NCBI RefSeq assembly: GCF_042850945.1
Contig: NZ_AP031496.1
Span: 1-64,000 of the forward strand
Source: Halioxenophilus aromaticivorans
GTDB taxonomy: Bacteria; Pseudomonadota; Gammaproteobacteria; Pseudomonadales; Cellvibrionaceae
DNA length: 64,000 bases
Direction of reading: 5' to 3'
Part shown: in pieces, positions 17,280 to 26,219 of the stretch
Numbering within the stretch: position 1 is the stretch's first letter
Layout: the number at the start of each line of letters is the position of its first letter
Notes under the pieces: model-generated
What the model saw: the letters and a program-made list of their open reading frames with translations, nothing else
What the model was told of the DNA's origin: nothing
The model's database searches: none
Translations under genes and position numbers: made by a program

Positions 17280-18026
17280 CTAAGTGCCTTGGTCTGGAGT
17301 TGAATCAGCTTGGGCTAGGTTTTCTATTTTGGCCTGCTGGGCTTCAATCCAGGCGTGCACTTCTTCGGTGAGTTGGCGGGAGGTTTTGCCTTCGGTGGGG
17401 ATGGGGTCGCCGATGACCACGGTGATGGTGCCGGGCTGTTTGGTGAATTTTTTGTTGATCCAACAGTGGCCGGCGTTGTGTGCTACGGGCACCACCGGTA
17501 CACCGGCGGCAATAGCAATATCGGCACCGCTGCGGGCGTATTTTTGTTGGTTGCCTGGGGCCACGCGGGTGCCTTCGGGGAAGACCAATAAATTGCGGCC
17601 CTTGGCCAGCCGGGCGATGCCCTGTTCTTTAACCTGTTTAAGGGCTTTCAACGGGTTGGAGCGGTCGATGGCCACGGGCTCGGTTAGGCGCAGCCCCCAG
17701 CCAAAAAACGGTATGCGCAGTAGCTCGCGCTTGAGGATGGTACTGAGCGGCTTAAACACCAACTGTAGGTAGAAGGTTTCCCAGGCGGATTGATGCTTGG
17801 ACATCACCACGAAGTTTTGATCGCCTTGGGGTCGTTGGCCAATCTGATGAATGCGCAAGCCACAAATTAACCGCACCGCGTGCACGGTGGAGAACAACCA
17901 CACATTTAACCCTTTTTGCACGGTGGGCAGAGGCAAAAACAGCGCACCAATGGTAACCAGGGTACCAACGGTAACGGTGAGCGTGGCGTAAACAATGTTG
18001 AACAGCAGCGAGCGAATAAAATTCAT
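17280..18026 (-). CDS. plsC: 1-acyl-sn-glycerol-3-phosphate acyltransferase (PlsC/LptA-like)
   Basis: A 248-residue membrane-bound acyltransferase. The catalytic H-x4-D/E box reads SKHQSAWETF (His78, Glu83), and the phosphate-binding motif FPEGTR is near residue 150. An N-terminal hydrophobic segment spans about residues 10-33. It closely resembles the P. aeruginosa protein at the same chromosomal place (SKHQSTWETF there), in the order glyQ-glyS-gmhB-plsC. It transfers the second acyl chain in phosphatidic acid synthesis, or acts as a related lysophospholipid acyltransferase. Probably cotranscribed with the upstream gmhB-like gene (27-base gap). Confidence 0.9.
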   Translation of the reverse strand: MNFIRSLLFNIVYATLTVTVGTLVTIGALFLPLPTVQKGLNVWLFSTVHAVRLICGLRIHQIGQRPQGDQNFVVMSKHQSAWETFYLQLVFKPLSTILKRELLRIPFFGWGLRLTEPVAIDRSNPLKALKQVKEQGIARLAKGRNLLVFPEGTRVAPGNQQKYARSGADIAIAAGVPVVPVAHNAGHCWINKKFTKQPGTITVVIGDPIPTEGKTSRQLTEEVHAWIEAQQAKIENLAQADSTPDQGT

Positions 18027-18053
18027 AATGGGATTGTCTGCACGGCCCAGCGT

Positions 18054-18572
18054 TTAGTAGTGCGCCAGCAAGTATTCTGCGGCGGCGGCTAGGTTTGCAC
18101 AGGTGGTGAGGTCCGCTCCTTGATAATTGACTTGGGTGTTGTGTCCTTGATCCGTTAATACCACCAGGGCTGTGGCGCCGGTGGCTTCGGCCAGTAGCAA
18201 ATCACAGCGTTGGTCGGTTAACAACACCATGTCGTTGGCCGGAGTGGCAAACTCCAGCTCTATGGCATCTATCAAGCCGGTTTTGGGCTTGCGGCAGTGG
18301 CATTGCTCGGCGTCGGTATGGGGGCAGTAGAAAAACCCGGCGACGGTGCCGCCTCGGTTTTCTACCAGCTCGCTCAAACGGGTGTGGAAGCCTTCCAACT
18401 CGTCTAAATCCAGATCACCGGTGCTAATGCCCGGCTCGTTGCTGGCCACAACCAGGGTAAAACCCGCGTTGCTGAGCCGGGCCAGGGCATCAGCCACCCA
18501 GGCCAAAGAGTGCTCGGCCGGGGGTTGTAATACCCCGGTCCGGTCCAGTACCACCAGTTTGCCGCTTGCCAC
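18054..18572 (-). CDS. GmhB-like HAD phosphatase with altered DxD motif
   Basis: A 172-residue HAD-IIIA protein at the conserved gmhB position between glyS and plsC. It keeps the GmhB zinc-loop pattern FYCPHTDAEQCHCRKPKTGL and the motif II-like VVASNEPG. The catalytic loop, normally D-R-D-G, reads LDRTGV (Asp10, Thr12), so the usual general acid/base Asp is a Thr. GmhB normally dephosphorylates D-glycero-D-manno-heptose 1,7-bisphosphate for LPS core synthesis. The altered residue, like the DKTG of P-type ATPases, suggests slow or lost phosphatase activity, or a new role. The start is GTG at 18572, 9 bases after the glyS stop. Confidence 0.8.
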   Translation of the reverse strand: MASGKLVVLDRTGVLQPPAEHSLAWVADALARLSNAGFTLVVASNEPGISTGDLDLDELEGFHTRLSELVENRGGTVAGFFYCPHTDAEQCHCRKPKTGLIDAIELEFATPANDMVLLTDQRCDLLLAEATGATALVVLTDQGHNTQVNYQGADLTTCANLAAAAEYLLAHY

Positions 18573-18581
18573 AGCCGTGGC

Positions 18582-20654
18582 CTAGGCTTTGGCCGGCACA
18601 AGCAGCGAGATATCCGCCACTTGTAGGAACAGATCACGCAACTGCGATAACAGTGCCAGGCGGTTGTTGCGCACTTGGCTGTCGTCGGTCATTACCATGA
18701 CCTGATCAAAAAAGCTGTCCACCGGTGCACGCAGGGCGGCCAGTTGCTTCAGGCTTTGCTGGTAGTCGCCTTGGGCCATCAGTGGTGTTACCTCGGCTTG
18801 CATATTGGCCACGGCTTGGGCCAGGGTTTTTTCGGCGTCGTCGCTCAGCAGGTTGTTGTCCACCTCGGCTGTGCGGGCCGACTCTTTGGCCAGAATATTG
18901 GATACCCGCTTGTTGGCAGCCGCCAGAGCCTGGGCCTCGGGCAGTTGAGTAAAGGCCGCCACGGCGTGGATGCGCTGGTCGATGTCGGTGGGTGTGGTGA
19001 GCTGTTTTGCCGCCACCGATAAAAACACCTCAGCGCTGATGCCGGAATCTTCATACCAAGCGCGTAAGCGCTCTAACATGTAAGTAAGTACTCGCTCCGT
19101 AAGATCGTCTGCTTTGGGTAGGCTGCTGTACTGGGCTATGGCCAGGTTGACCAGCTCGGCCAAATCCAGTGGCAGTTTTTTCTCAATCAGTAGGCGCAGC
19201 ACGGCCACACTGGCGCGGCGCAGAGCAAACGGGTCTTTCGAGCCGGTGGGCTGTTGGCCAATGCCAAAAATGCCCACTAGAGTATCCAGGCGATCGGCCA
19301 AGGCTACGCACAGGCCAATGTCGCTCTCGGGCAGTTTGTCGCCGGCGAACTTAGGCAGGTAGTGCTCGGCCAGGGCGTTGGCCACAGGTTCGGGTTCGCC
19401 CTGGGCGCTGGCGTAATATTTACCGGCGATACCCTGCATTTTATCGAACTCCAGCACCATCTCTGAGGCCAGGTCGCATTTGGATAACTCACCGGCGCGT
19501 TGGGCTTGGCTGGTATCGGCGCCGATTTTACCGGCAATGGCGGCGGCCAGTTGGCCAATGCGTTCGGTCTTTTCGTACAGGCTGCCCAACTGCGCTTGGA
19601 AGACGATGGTTTTTAGACGATCGCGGAAACTGACAAAGGGCTGCTTTTTATCGGTTTCAAAGAAGAAGGCGGCATCGGCCAAGCGAGGCCGAATCACTTT
19701 TTCGTTACCCGAGATCACCGCTTGTGGGTCTTTGCTTTCGATGTTGGCCACGGTAATAAAGTTGGCCATGAGCTTGCCGTTGCCGTCCACCACGTGGAAG
19801 TACTTTTGGTGCTCCGACATGGACGAAATTAACGCCTCGGCGGGTATTTCTAGGAATTCTTGATCGAACTGGCCGGTAAGGGCCACGGGCCATTCCACCA
19901 ACGCCGTTACTTCGTCTAGCAGGTCGTCTTCAATCACAGCTTGGCCGTTAATGGCTGCGGCTGCGGCTTCAACTTGGCTGCGAATCATGGCTTGGCGGCG
20001 GCCAAAGTCGGCAATCACATAGCCTTGCTCTAGGGTGCTGGCGTACTCGGCGGGGCTATTGATGGACAGCGTTTGGTTGCAGTGGAAGCGGTGACCACGG
20101 GTTTCTCGGCCAGTACTTAAACCAAGTACGTCACCGGGTACTACCTGGTCGCCCAACAGCATAACCAACCAGTGCACTGGGCGTACAAACTCGGTTCGGC
20201 TGGCACCCCAACGCATGCGCTTGGGGATGGGCAGCTGTGCCAGGGAGGCCTCTACTATGCCGGCCAGCAAGCTCTCGGTGGCTTCGCCGCCAGTGGTTTT
20301 ATCGACTACCAGTTTATCTACTTTGCCATCGTTGGCGGTGGTCAGCTCGCTGGGCTGCAAGCCGTTTTTGCTGGCAAACGCCAGGGCCGCTTTGGTGGGG
20401 TTACCGGCATCGTCAAACGCGATTTTGGCCGGTGGCCCCCACAGTTGTTGGGTTTTTTTCGGGGTGGCGTTGTCCAGGCCTTTGATCACCACGGCCAAAC
20501 GGCGCGGGGCGGCTAGGCTGGTGACTTCGCCAAAGGCCAATCCCTGGGCAGTTAGACCGCTGGTAATGCCCTGGGTAAAGGCTTGCGATAAACTGGGTAG
20601 CGCTTTGGGTGGCAGCTCTTCGGTTCCCAGCTCCACCAAAAAATCCAAACTCAT
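18582..20654 (-). CDS. glyS: Glycyl-tRNA synthetase beta subunit
   Basis: A 690-residue beta subunit of the bacterial alpha2beta2 glycyl-tRNA synthetase. The N-terminus DFLVELGTEELPPKAL is diagnostic, and the product carries the tRNA-recognition and HD-type regions (VALTGQFDQEFLEIP, SMSEHQKYFHV, and DPFALRR near residue 466). It starts inside the end of glyQ (4-base ATGA overlap), so the two subunits are translationally coupled. The gmhB-like and plsC genes follow on the same strand, as in Pseudomonas. Confidence 0.97.
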   Translation of the reverse strand: MSLDFLVELGTEELPPKALPSLSQAFTQGITSGLTAQGLAFGEVTSLAAPRRLAVVIKGLDNATPKKTQQLWGPPAKIAFDDAGNPTKAALAFASKNGLQPSELTTANDGKVDKLVVDKTTGGEATESLLAGIVEASLAQLPIPKRMRWGASRTEFVRPVHWLVMLLGDQVVPGDVLGLSTGRETRGHRFHCNQTLSINSPAEYASTLEQGYVIADFGRRQAMIRSQVEAAAAAINGQAVIEDDLLDEVTALVEWPVALTGQFDQEFLEIPAEALISSMSEHQKYFHVVDGNGKLMANFITVANIESKDPQAVISGNEKVIRPRLADAAFFFETDKKQPFVSFRDRLKTIVFQAQLGSLYEKTERIGQLAAAIAGKIGADTSQAQRAGELSKCDLASEMVLEFDKMQGIAGKYYASAQGEPEPVANALAEHYLPKFAGDKLPESDIGLCVALADRLDTLVGIFGIGQQPTGSKDPFALRRASVAVLRLLIEKKLPLDLAELVNLAIAQYSSLPKADDLTERVLTYMLERLRAWYEDSGISAEVFLSVAAKQLTTPTDIDQRIHAVAAFTQLPEAQALAAANKRVSNILAKESARTAEVDNNLLSDDAEKTLAQAVANMQAEVTPLMAQGDYQQSLKQLAALRAPVDSFFDQVMVMTDDSQVRNNRLALLSQLRDLFLQVADISLLVPAKA

Positions 20655-21625
20655 GCTTGTTCTCCATTAGCCTCTTGGTGGGCGGCGATCACTTCGTTGC
20701 GCAGGGCCTCTGGCGCCAGCGGAAAGCCCAGGGCCAAGCGACGGTCAAAGTAGGCTTTGGCCACGGCGCGGGCCAGGGTGCGTACACGCAAAATGTAGCG
20801 TTGGCGCTCGGTAACGGAAATCGCATGGCGGGCGTCTAGCAGGTTAAAAGTGTGAGAGGCCTTCATTACCATCTCATAGGCGGGTAAGGGCAGGCCTTTG
20901 TCCACCAGGCGCTGGCTCTCGGCCTCGTACTTATCAAAGCACTGGAACAAAAACGGTACGTCGGCTTCTTCGAAATTGTACTGCGACATTTCCACTTCGT
21001 TTTGGTGGAAGACATCACCGTAGGTGACTTTTTCGCCGCTGGGGCTGATGGCCCACACCAAGTCGTACACGGTATCCACGCCTTGCAGGTACATGGCGAT
21101 ACGCTCTAGGCCGTAGGTGATTTCGCCGGTGACGGGGTAGCACTCAATGCCGCCCACTTGCTGGAAGTAGGTAAACTGGGTGACTTCCATGCCGTTAAGC
21201 CAGACTTCCCAACCCAAACCCCAGGCGCCCAGGGTGGGGGATTCCCAGTTGTCTTCCACAAACCGGATGTCGTGCACCAAAGTGTCTACGCCCATGCGCT
21301 TGAGCGACTCCAGGTACAGCTCCTGGATGTTGTCCGGTGAGGGCTTCATCACTACCTGAAATTGGTAGTAGTGCTGCAAGCGGTTGGGGTTTTCACCATA
21401 GCGGCCATCGGTGGGGCGGCGGCTGGGTTGCACGTAGGCGGCGTTCCAGCTCTCCGGGCCCAGAGCCCGCAAGGTGGTGGCCGGGTGGAAAGTGCCTGCG
21501 CCCACTTCCATATCCAATGGTTGCAAGATAACGCAGCCCTGTTCTGACCAGAACTGCTGTAGCGCGAAGATCAGCCCCTGAAAGGTACTAACATCCGCAA
21601 CCGATGGGTTTTGAGTTTCCGCCAC
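20651..21625 (-). CDS. glyQ: Glycyl-tRNA synthetase alpha subunit
   Basis: A 324-residue class II catalytic subunit that activates glycine. It includes TFQGLIFALQQFWSEQGCVI, QPLDMEVGAGTFHPATTLRALGP and YVQPSRRPTDGRYGENPNRLQ, the family's motif 1 and 2 regions. Its length is slightly above the E. coli protein. It overlaps the glyS start by 4 bases. A 196-base divergent gap separates it from the lipid A-type acyltransferase gene. Confidence 0.97.
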   Translation of the reverse strand: MAETQNPSVADVSTFQGLIFALQQFWSEQGCVILQPLDMEVGAGTFHPATTLRALGPESWNAAYVQPSRRPTDGRYGENPNRLQHYYQFQVVMKPSPDNIQELYLESLKRMGVDTLVHDIRFVEDNWESPTLGAWGLGWEVWLNGMEVTQFTYFQQVGGIECYPVTGEITYGLERIAMYLQGVDTVYDLVWAISPSGEKVTYGDVFHQNEVEMSQYNFEEADVPFLFQCFDKYEAESQRLVDKGLPLPAYEMVMKASHTFNLLDARHAISVTERQRYILRVRTLARAVAKAYFDRRLALGFPLAPEALRNEVIAAHQEANGEQA

Positions 21626-21821
21626 GGCAAAATGCCCCTGTAATGCTCGCTAATAAAATTTAAGAGGGCGGATTATAGACGTGTCGCCGCAATATCTCAC
21701 CACGCAATTGCCGGTTTTGGCGGTGAGGTCAGCTGTGGCTGGAAAAATTTGGGCAATCCGCAAGGCTTAGGGTAGTCTGAGCGCCCAAAACCATCGCTCA
21801 AGCAGAACGTTTCTCACAATC

Positions 21822-22787
21822 ATGGCAGACCAACGCAACTCAAACATTGGCCAAAACCCTAAGCCGTCTACCCAAGCTAAGCGTCGTGTTAGGGCACAGG
21901 GTGCGGATATCAAGGGCACATTGCTGGTGGCGGTTTTGCGCGCTATGTCCATTCTGCCTTTGGCGGTATTGCGCTTTAAGGGCTTGTGTTTGGGTTGGTT
22001 GTTGTGGCGCTTTAACGCCCAGGCGGCCAAAGTGAGCCGAGAAAACCTCACCTACGCCTACCCAGTGCTGCCGGATTCCCAGCGAGAGCGATTAGTGCTC
22101 ACCTCTTTACAAGAAAGCGGAAAAACTGGGTTTGAAATGGCGGCGGTTTGGGCCCGTGGTGAGGGTTGGTTACAAAACCATATTGTGGCGGAAGAAAACC
22201 CGGAATTGCTGCACAGTAACGATATGGGCAAAGGTGTTATGGTGCTGTCGCCCCACGTGGGTAATTGGGAAGTGCTCAGCGGCTATCTTGGCCAAGCCTG
22301 CCGGGATATCACCGTAATGTATCAACCGGCGCAATTACCGGCCCTAGACGATTTAATTCGCACCGCGCGCTTGCGCAATATCAAAGTAGCCCCGGCAGAC
22401 CGTTCCGGCGTAATGATGTTGATGAAAGCCCTGCGCGGTGGTGAAGCCGTGGGCCTGTTGCCGGATCAGGTGCCCACCGAAGGTGCCGGAGAGTATGCCG
22501 ATTTCTATGGCAAGCCGGCGCTAACCATGACGCTGATTCGCCAGCTGCATAAAAAGACCCAGGCCAATATTGTGATGGTATTTGCGCTGCGGGTGCCCGG
22601 CGGTTTTAAAATTGTGTGTCAAAAACCCCACCCGGATATTTATTCGGAGCAACCCGATATAGCATTGCTAGGTTTGAATAAATCGGTACAGCAATGCATT
22701 GATCCTCAACCCTCACAATACCAGTGGCAATACAAACGCTACCGGCGCCAGCCAGAGGGTGAACCTCGGCCCTATCGATTTAAATAA
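21822..22787 (+). CDS. LpxL/HtrB-type lipid A acyltransferase
   Basis: A 321-residue membrane-associated acyltransferase of the LpxL/LpxM/HtrB superfamily. The active-site motif H-x4-E reads SPHVGNWEVLSGYLG (His145, Glu150). GLLPDQVPTEGAGEYADFYG is the typical second motif, followed by FFG/FYG-type substrate contacts. LpxL-type enzymes add secondary acyl chains to lipid A at the cytoplasmic face of the inner membrane. Its place next to glyQ matches the htrB-like gene near the P. aeruginosa origin. The chain specificity cannot be inferred. Confidence 0.88.
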   Translation: MADQRNSNIGQNPKPSTQAKRRVRAQGADIKGTLLVAVLRAMSILPLAVLRFKGLCLGWLLWRFNAQAAKVSRENLTYAYPVLPDSQRERLVLTSLQESGKTGFEMAAVWARGEGWLQNHIVAEENPELLHSNDMGKGVMVLSPHVGNWEVLSGYLGQACRDITVMYQPAQLPALDDLIRTARLRNIKVAPADRSGVMMLMKALRGGEAVGLLPDQVPTEGAGEYADFYGKPALTMTLIRQLHKKTQANIVMVFALRVPGGFKIVCQKPHPDIYSEQPDIALLGLNKSVQQCIDPQPSQYQWQYKRYRRQPEGEPRPYRFK

Positions 22788-22825
22788 CGCTCACTGATTG
22801 GTGACAATGTCCAGGTTTACTAAAA

Positions 22826-23518
22826 CTAAAACGCCGCCATCAGCCCTGGTATCTGCCGAGCGACCTCAATGCCTTTAACGGGGGCATTAAAAAAGGCGTG
22901 GTATTCACCATTGGGGTTTATCACCACCACCTGAGAGCCGTGGTCCACTTGGTAGTTGGCCATACCCATATGCTCCGCGTGTTTACCGTGGTTGTGATCC
23001 ACAGGTACTTTAAAAAACGGCACACTCACGCTATTGGCTAATTTTTTTAATGATAAAAACTCCCCGGTTATGCCATCGAACTTGGCGTTAAAGCCGTGCA
23101 CATATTGTTGTAATTGTTCACTGGTATCCCGGGCGGGGTCGACTGAAATTAAGGTTACCTGAATTTTATCGGCCTGCATGGGTGGCAGCTGCTTAATGGC
23201 TTTGTTGAGTTCAAATAACGTAGTCGGGCAGATATCCGGGCAATGGGTGAAACCGAAAAAAATTAAATTCCAGCGGCCAGTAAAATAAGCGGCGCTGATG
23301 GCTTCGCCGTTTTGATCGATTAATTCGCCCAGGGCCAATGGCCGGGGTATTTGCAGCACTTTTAACGTATCGCTGGTGAGCTGCTGCGGTGTGGCACGGC
23401 TAGGTGCAAAAAATTTATTGGCAAACAGCAAAAGCACCAGAGCAATAAACAGCAGCGCGCCACAAACGGTAAACCAAATACCGCGAGTGTTTTTCTGTGG
23501 TACAGCAACAGTATCCAT
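22826..23518 (-). CDS. SCO1/SenC copper chaperone for cytochrome oxidase
   Basis: About 230 residues: one N-terminal membrane anchor (about residues 14-35) followed by a thioredoxin-like domain facing the periplasm. The copper-binding CxxxC reads FTHCPDICPTT, and the distal His is in KVPVDHNHGKHAEHMG. SCO proteins deliver or reduce copper at the CuA site of cytochrome oxidase subunit II, which is encoded in this cluster. The ATG at 23518 is chosen over a GTG at 23527; neither has a strong ribosome binding site. Last gene of the ctaA-side transcription unit. Confidence 0.92.
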   Translation of the reverse strand: MDTVAVPQKNTRGIWFTVCGALLFIALVLLLFANKFFAPSRATPQQLTSDTLKVLQIPRPLALGELIDQNGEAISAAYFTGRWNLIFFGFTHCPDICPTTLFELNKAIKQLPPMQADKIQVTLISVDPARDTSEQLQQYVHGFNAKFDGITGEFLSLKKLANSVSVPFFKVPVDHNHGKHAEHMGMANYQVDHGSQVVVINPNGEYHAFFNAPVKGIEVARQIPGLMAAF

Positions 23519-23535
23519 AGCATTCACAACAATAA

Positions 23536-24453
23536 TTAAAATAAAGCTGGTTTAGGTAATAGGTAATGGTCGAGTAACATCGCTCCAAACAGCGCCAGCA
23601 AGTAAATTATAGAATAGCTGAAGGTGGCCATGGCGTGTTCTTTGCCGGGCGCGCGCAGCATCAAAATGCTGTACACCATAAAACCAATACCCAAACAAAC
23701 CGCACCCAACAGATATAACCAGCTTAGCATGCCGGTGGCGAAAGGCAGCAACGACACGGCAAATAGAATTAGGGTGTAAAGCACAATATGTATCTTGGTG
23801 TAGCGTACACCGTGGGTGACCGGCAGCATAGGCACGCCGGCGCTGGCGTAGTCGTCTTTGCGGTGCACGGCTAAGGCCCAAAAATGGGGAGGCGTCCAAG
23901 CAAAGATAATCAGCATCAACAGCAGCGCCGGGCCCTCTACGTTACCGGTGACAGCCACCCAGCCCAGTAGGGGCGGCGCGGCGCCGGCAATACCGCCAAT
24001 GACAATATTCTGTGGTGTGGCTCGTTTCAGGAATACGGTGTAAATCAGGGCGTAGCCTATTAACGAGGCGAGGGTTAACCAAGCGGTGAGTGAGTTAACC
24101 CACACCATCAACACCAACATCCCCAGGGTACCAATGGCGGCAGAAAACATCAGTGCTTTGGCCGGCTCAACCTTACCGGTGGCCACCGGCCGGGACAGAG
24201 TGCGACGCATTTTTTGGTCGATGTGCCGATCTACCACATGGTTGATAACGGCGGCGGAGGCGGCGCACAGGCCAATGCCAAGGTTTGCTGCCAGCAACAG
24301 CCCAAAGCTAGGCAATTGCGCGTCCGCCAGTAGCATGCCGATAACAACAGTTACCAGCATCACCATAACGACGTTGGGTTTACACAGCTCCCAATAGCAG
24401 CGCCAATTGGCGTTCGGTTGTGTTTTATACAGCGGAGTGATTTGCTGGCTCAT
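23536..24453 (-). CDS. cyoE: Protoheme IX farnesyltransferase (heme O synthase)
   Basis: A UbiA-family prenyltransferase of about 305 residues with about nine membrane segments. It adds farnesyl to heme B to make heme O. Diagnostic parts are LCKPNVVMVMLVTVVIGM, the Asp-rich motif NHVVDRHIDQKMRRT and the second motif in APPLLGWVAVTG. The start at 24453 is chosen because GGAGG sits 9 bases upstream and the product then begins MSQQITPLYK. The longer in-frame extension to 24603 lies inside ctaA and is not family-like. With this start the gene overlaps the ctaA 3' end by 29 bases, a tight operon arrangement. Confidence 0.93.
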   Translation of the reverse strand: MSQQITPLYKTQPNANWRCYWELCKPNVVMVMLVTVVIGMLLADAQLPSFGLLLAANLGIGLCAASAAVINHVVDRHIDQKMRRTLSRPVATGKVEPAKALMFSAAIGTLGMLVLMVWVNSLTAWLTLASLIGYALIYTVFLKRATPQNIVIGGIAGAAPPLLGWVAVTGNVEGPALLLMLIIFAWTPPHFWALAVHRKDDYASAGVPMLPVTHGVRYTKIHIVLYTLILFAVSLLPFATGMLSWLYLLGAVCLGIGFMVYSILMLRAPGKEHAMATFSYSIIYLLALFGAMLLDHYLLPKPALF

Positions 24454-25534
24454 GATGCAGGCCTCCAGAGTGAACCTTGGATGGTTGTAATTGTGATTGT
24501 GCAGTGGGCAACAGCTGCAATTGATAGCGTGTGGTAACCACGGCCAGTAAAAAAAGCGCGCCGACACCGTTGTGAGCCACGGCAATAGCCAGTGGCAATG
24601 CAAACAGCACGTTAGCTAGGCCCAGACACAGCTGAGTAATAAGCAGCCCGGTAATGGTGGTGATATACACCTGGGTGCCCGGTAACCGGGCCAGCCTAAA
24701 TAACGCTAATAGCGTCACTAAGGTCACGACTATCGCGCCCAACCGATGGCTGATGTGAATGGCTGTGCGTGCTGGGCCATCCAGTTGGCCACCGAGGTAA
24801 TTGGGGCCAATGGACTGCGCAAAATTAAATCCGTTTTTAAAATCGGCCTCCGGTAACCACTGGCCATGGCAGGTCGGTAAATCGGGGCAGGCCATGGCGG
24901 CATAGTTAGCGCTGGTCCAACCGCCCAGGGAAATTTGCAGCGCAACTAACACAATTAACGCAGACAACAGTGTTTTAACGGAGCCAATATTTGCGGCCGG
25001 GTTTAATGGCGCTGCTTGTACTTGCAAAAATCGCTTTAAACGCAATCGCAACAGCCAAATCAATGTCAGTGTGGTAAAGCCACCCAGTAAGTGCGCCGTT
25101 ACCACTTGGGGCCACAGTTTTAAGGTCACCGTCCACATGCCAAAGGCCGCTTGCAAAAATATAATGGCTAGCAATAAAAACGCGTGCTTTAGCGGTGGCT
25201 TGTGGCCGCTTTCATTTTTTTGATGTTGGCTTTTGAACAGTACGCAAGTAACGGCCAGCATCAGTAAACCCAGGCTGCCGGCACAGTAGCGGTGTACCAT
25301 TTCTGGCCAGGTTTTGTCGGTTTCTACGGGGGCTTCGGGGAAGACCTTTTCTGCGGCGGCAATCTCGGCGCTGGTGGTTGGCCATGTGAGGTGGCCGTAA
25401 CAACCTGGCCAATCCGGGCAGCCTAGGCCTGCGTGTACCAAACGGGTAAAGGCTCCCAGGCTCACTACCAAGCAGGCCAGTAAAAAGGCAATGGTGGTCA
25501 AGCGTAACGCTGTTTTTATAATGGTATTGTCCAT
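24425..25534 (-). CDS. ctaA: Heme A synthase (COX15/CtaA)
   Basis: A 369-residue inner-membrane enzyme with about eight transmembrane segments that converts heme O to heme A. It has the early GAFTRLVHAGLGCPDWPGCYG motif, with Cys residues and the conserved Glu/His region (WPEMVHRYCAGSLGLLML). A second, symmetrical half contains HISHRLGAIVVTLVTL. It acts directly after CyoE, whose gene overlaps its 3' end. Together they supply heme A to the oxidase encoded upstream on the same strand. Confidence 0.94.
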   Translation of the reverse strand: MDNTIIKTALRLTTIAFLLACLVVSLGAFTRLVHAGLGCPDWPGCYGHLTWPTTSAEIAAAEKVFPEAPVETDKTWPEMVHRYCAGSLGLLMLAVTCVLFKSQHQKNESGHKPPLKHAFLLLAIIFLQAAFGMWTVTLKLWPQVVTAHLLGGFTTLTLIWLLRLRLKRFLQVQAAPLNPAANIGSVKTLLSALIVLVALQISLGGWTSANYAAMACPDLPTCHGQWLPEADFKNGFNFAQSIGPNYLGGQLDGPARTAIHISHRLGAIVVTLVTLLALFRLARLPGTQVYITTITGLLITQLCLGLANVLFALPLAIAVAHNGVGALFLLAVVTTRYQLQLLPTAQSQLQPSKVHSGGLHHEPANHSAV

Positions 25535-25538
25535 AGCG

Positions 25539-26156
25539 CTACTCGTAAGAATACTTAAGCAGGCGTTTTAAATCGTCTAGCACATCCGAGCCGGTGTTAA
25601 CGTCGGAATAGGACATCATGGCAAAACCTTCTTGGTCTACCAGCATTAAAGAGTTAAACGCATTGATCAGAGAAGTGTCGGCAAAGGCGTTTTGCCATGG
25701 TTGTGTGCGGATGGTAATAATCTGCAAGCCGGAATCGTTTAAGGCGATTTCGGGTAGTGCCTTGATATTGGGGTTGTCACTGACCACCAATAAAAACCGT
25801 CGAATGCGCTCCGCGTCCTTGGCTAGGCGTACGTGAACCTGGTGGCTGACGTATAGGTTTTGCATGCAGCGAGAATCGCACTGGCCGTTAATCACAGTGA
25901 CCATTCGCCATTTGCGACTGTTGAGCCACTGGCTGGGCAGTTGCTCACTATCGCTCACGGATAGGTCTTTTAATTGTGTTGCCGGAACAATCAATAAACC
26001 TTTATTGACGGTACCGTCTGGAATGGCCGAAGCATTATTGTAAACCCAGTAGGCTGTTACCATGGGCATGGCTACGGTTAAACACAATAATACGAAGGTG
26101 AGTTTACCCGGCCAAAGCGATTGCCTTGGTTCAGGAATGGCATTTTCAGCTGTCAT
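25539..26156 (-). CDS. Conserved membrane-anchored protein of the cox cluster
   Basis: A 205-residue protein with one N-terminal transmembrane segment (about residues 17-40) and a periplasmic domain. The domain shows SCO/thioredoxin-like features: RKWRMVTVINGQCDSRCMQNLYVSHQVH carries a Cys-x3-Cys pair at the position expected in the fold, followed by later SLMLVDQEGFAMMSY. It sits between SURF1 and ctaA, the same position as the uncharacterised PA0111-type gene in Pseudomonas. A role in oxidase maturation, perhaps copper or thiol chemistry, is inference from context and the CxxxC. Confidence 0.7.
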   Translation of the reverse strand: MTAENAIPEPRQSLWPGKLTFVLLCLTVAMPMVTAYWVYNNASAIPDGTVNKGLLIVPATQLKDLSVSDSEQLPSQWLNSRKWRMVTVINGQCDSRCMQNLYVSHQVHVRLAKDAERIRRFLLVVSDNPNIKALPEIALNDSGLQIITIRTQPWQNAFADTSLINAFNSLMLVDQEGFAMMSYSDVNTGSDVLDDLKRLLKYSYE

Positions 26157-26219
26157 AGTAGTGCATACCTTTGGTTGTTATATTTATTGGTTCGGTGAGC
26201 TTACAAAGCAATCTAGCTG

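Noticed and set aside
19480..19863. Long plus-strand frames opposite glyS
   Set aside because: They are antisense shadows of glyS codons without ribosome binding sites or family features; similar shadows opposite prlC, dprA and the symporter gene were also left out.
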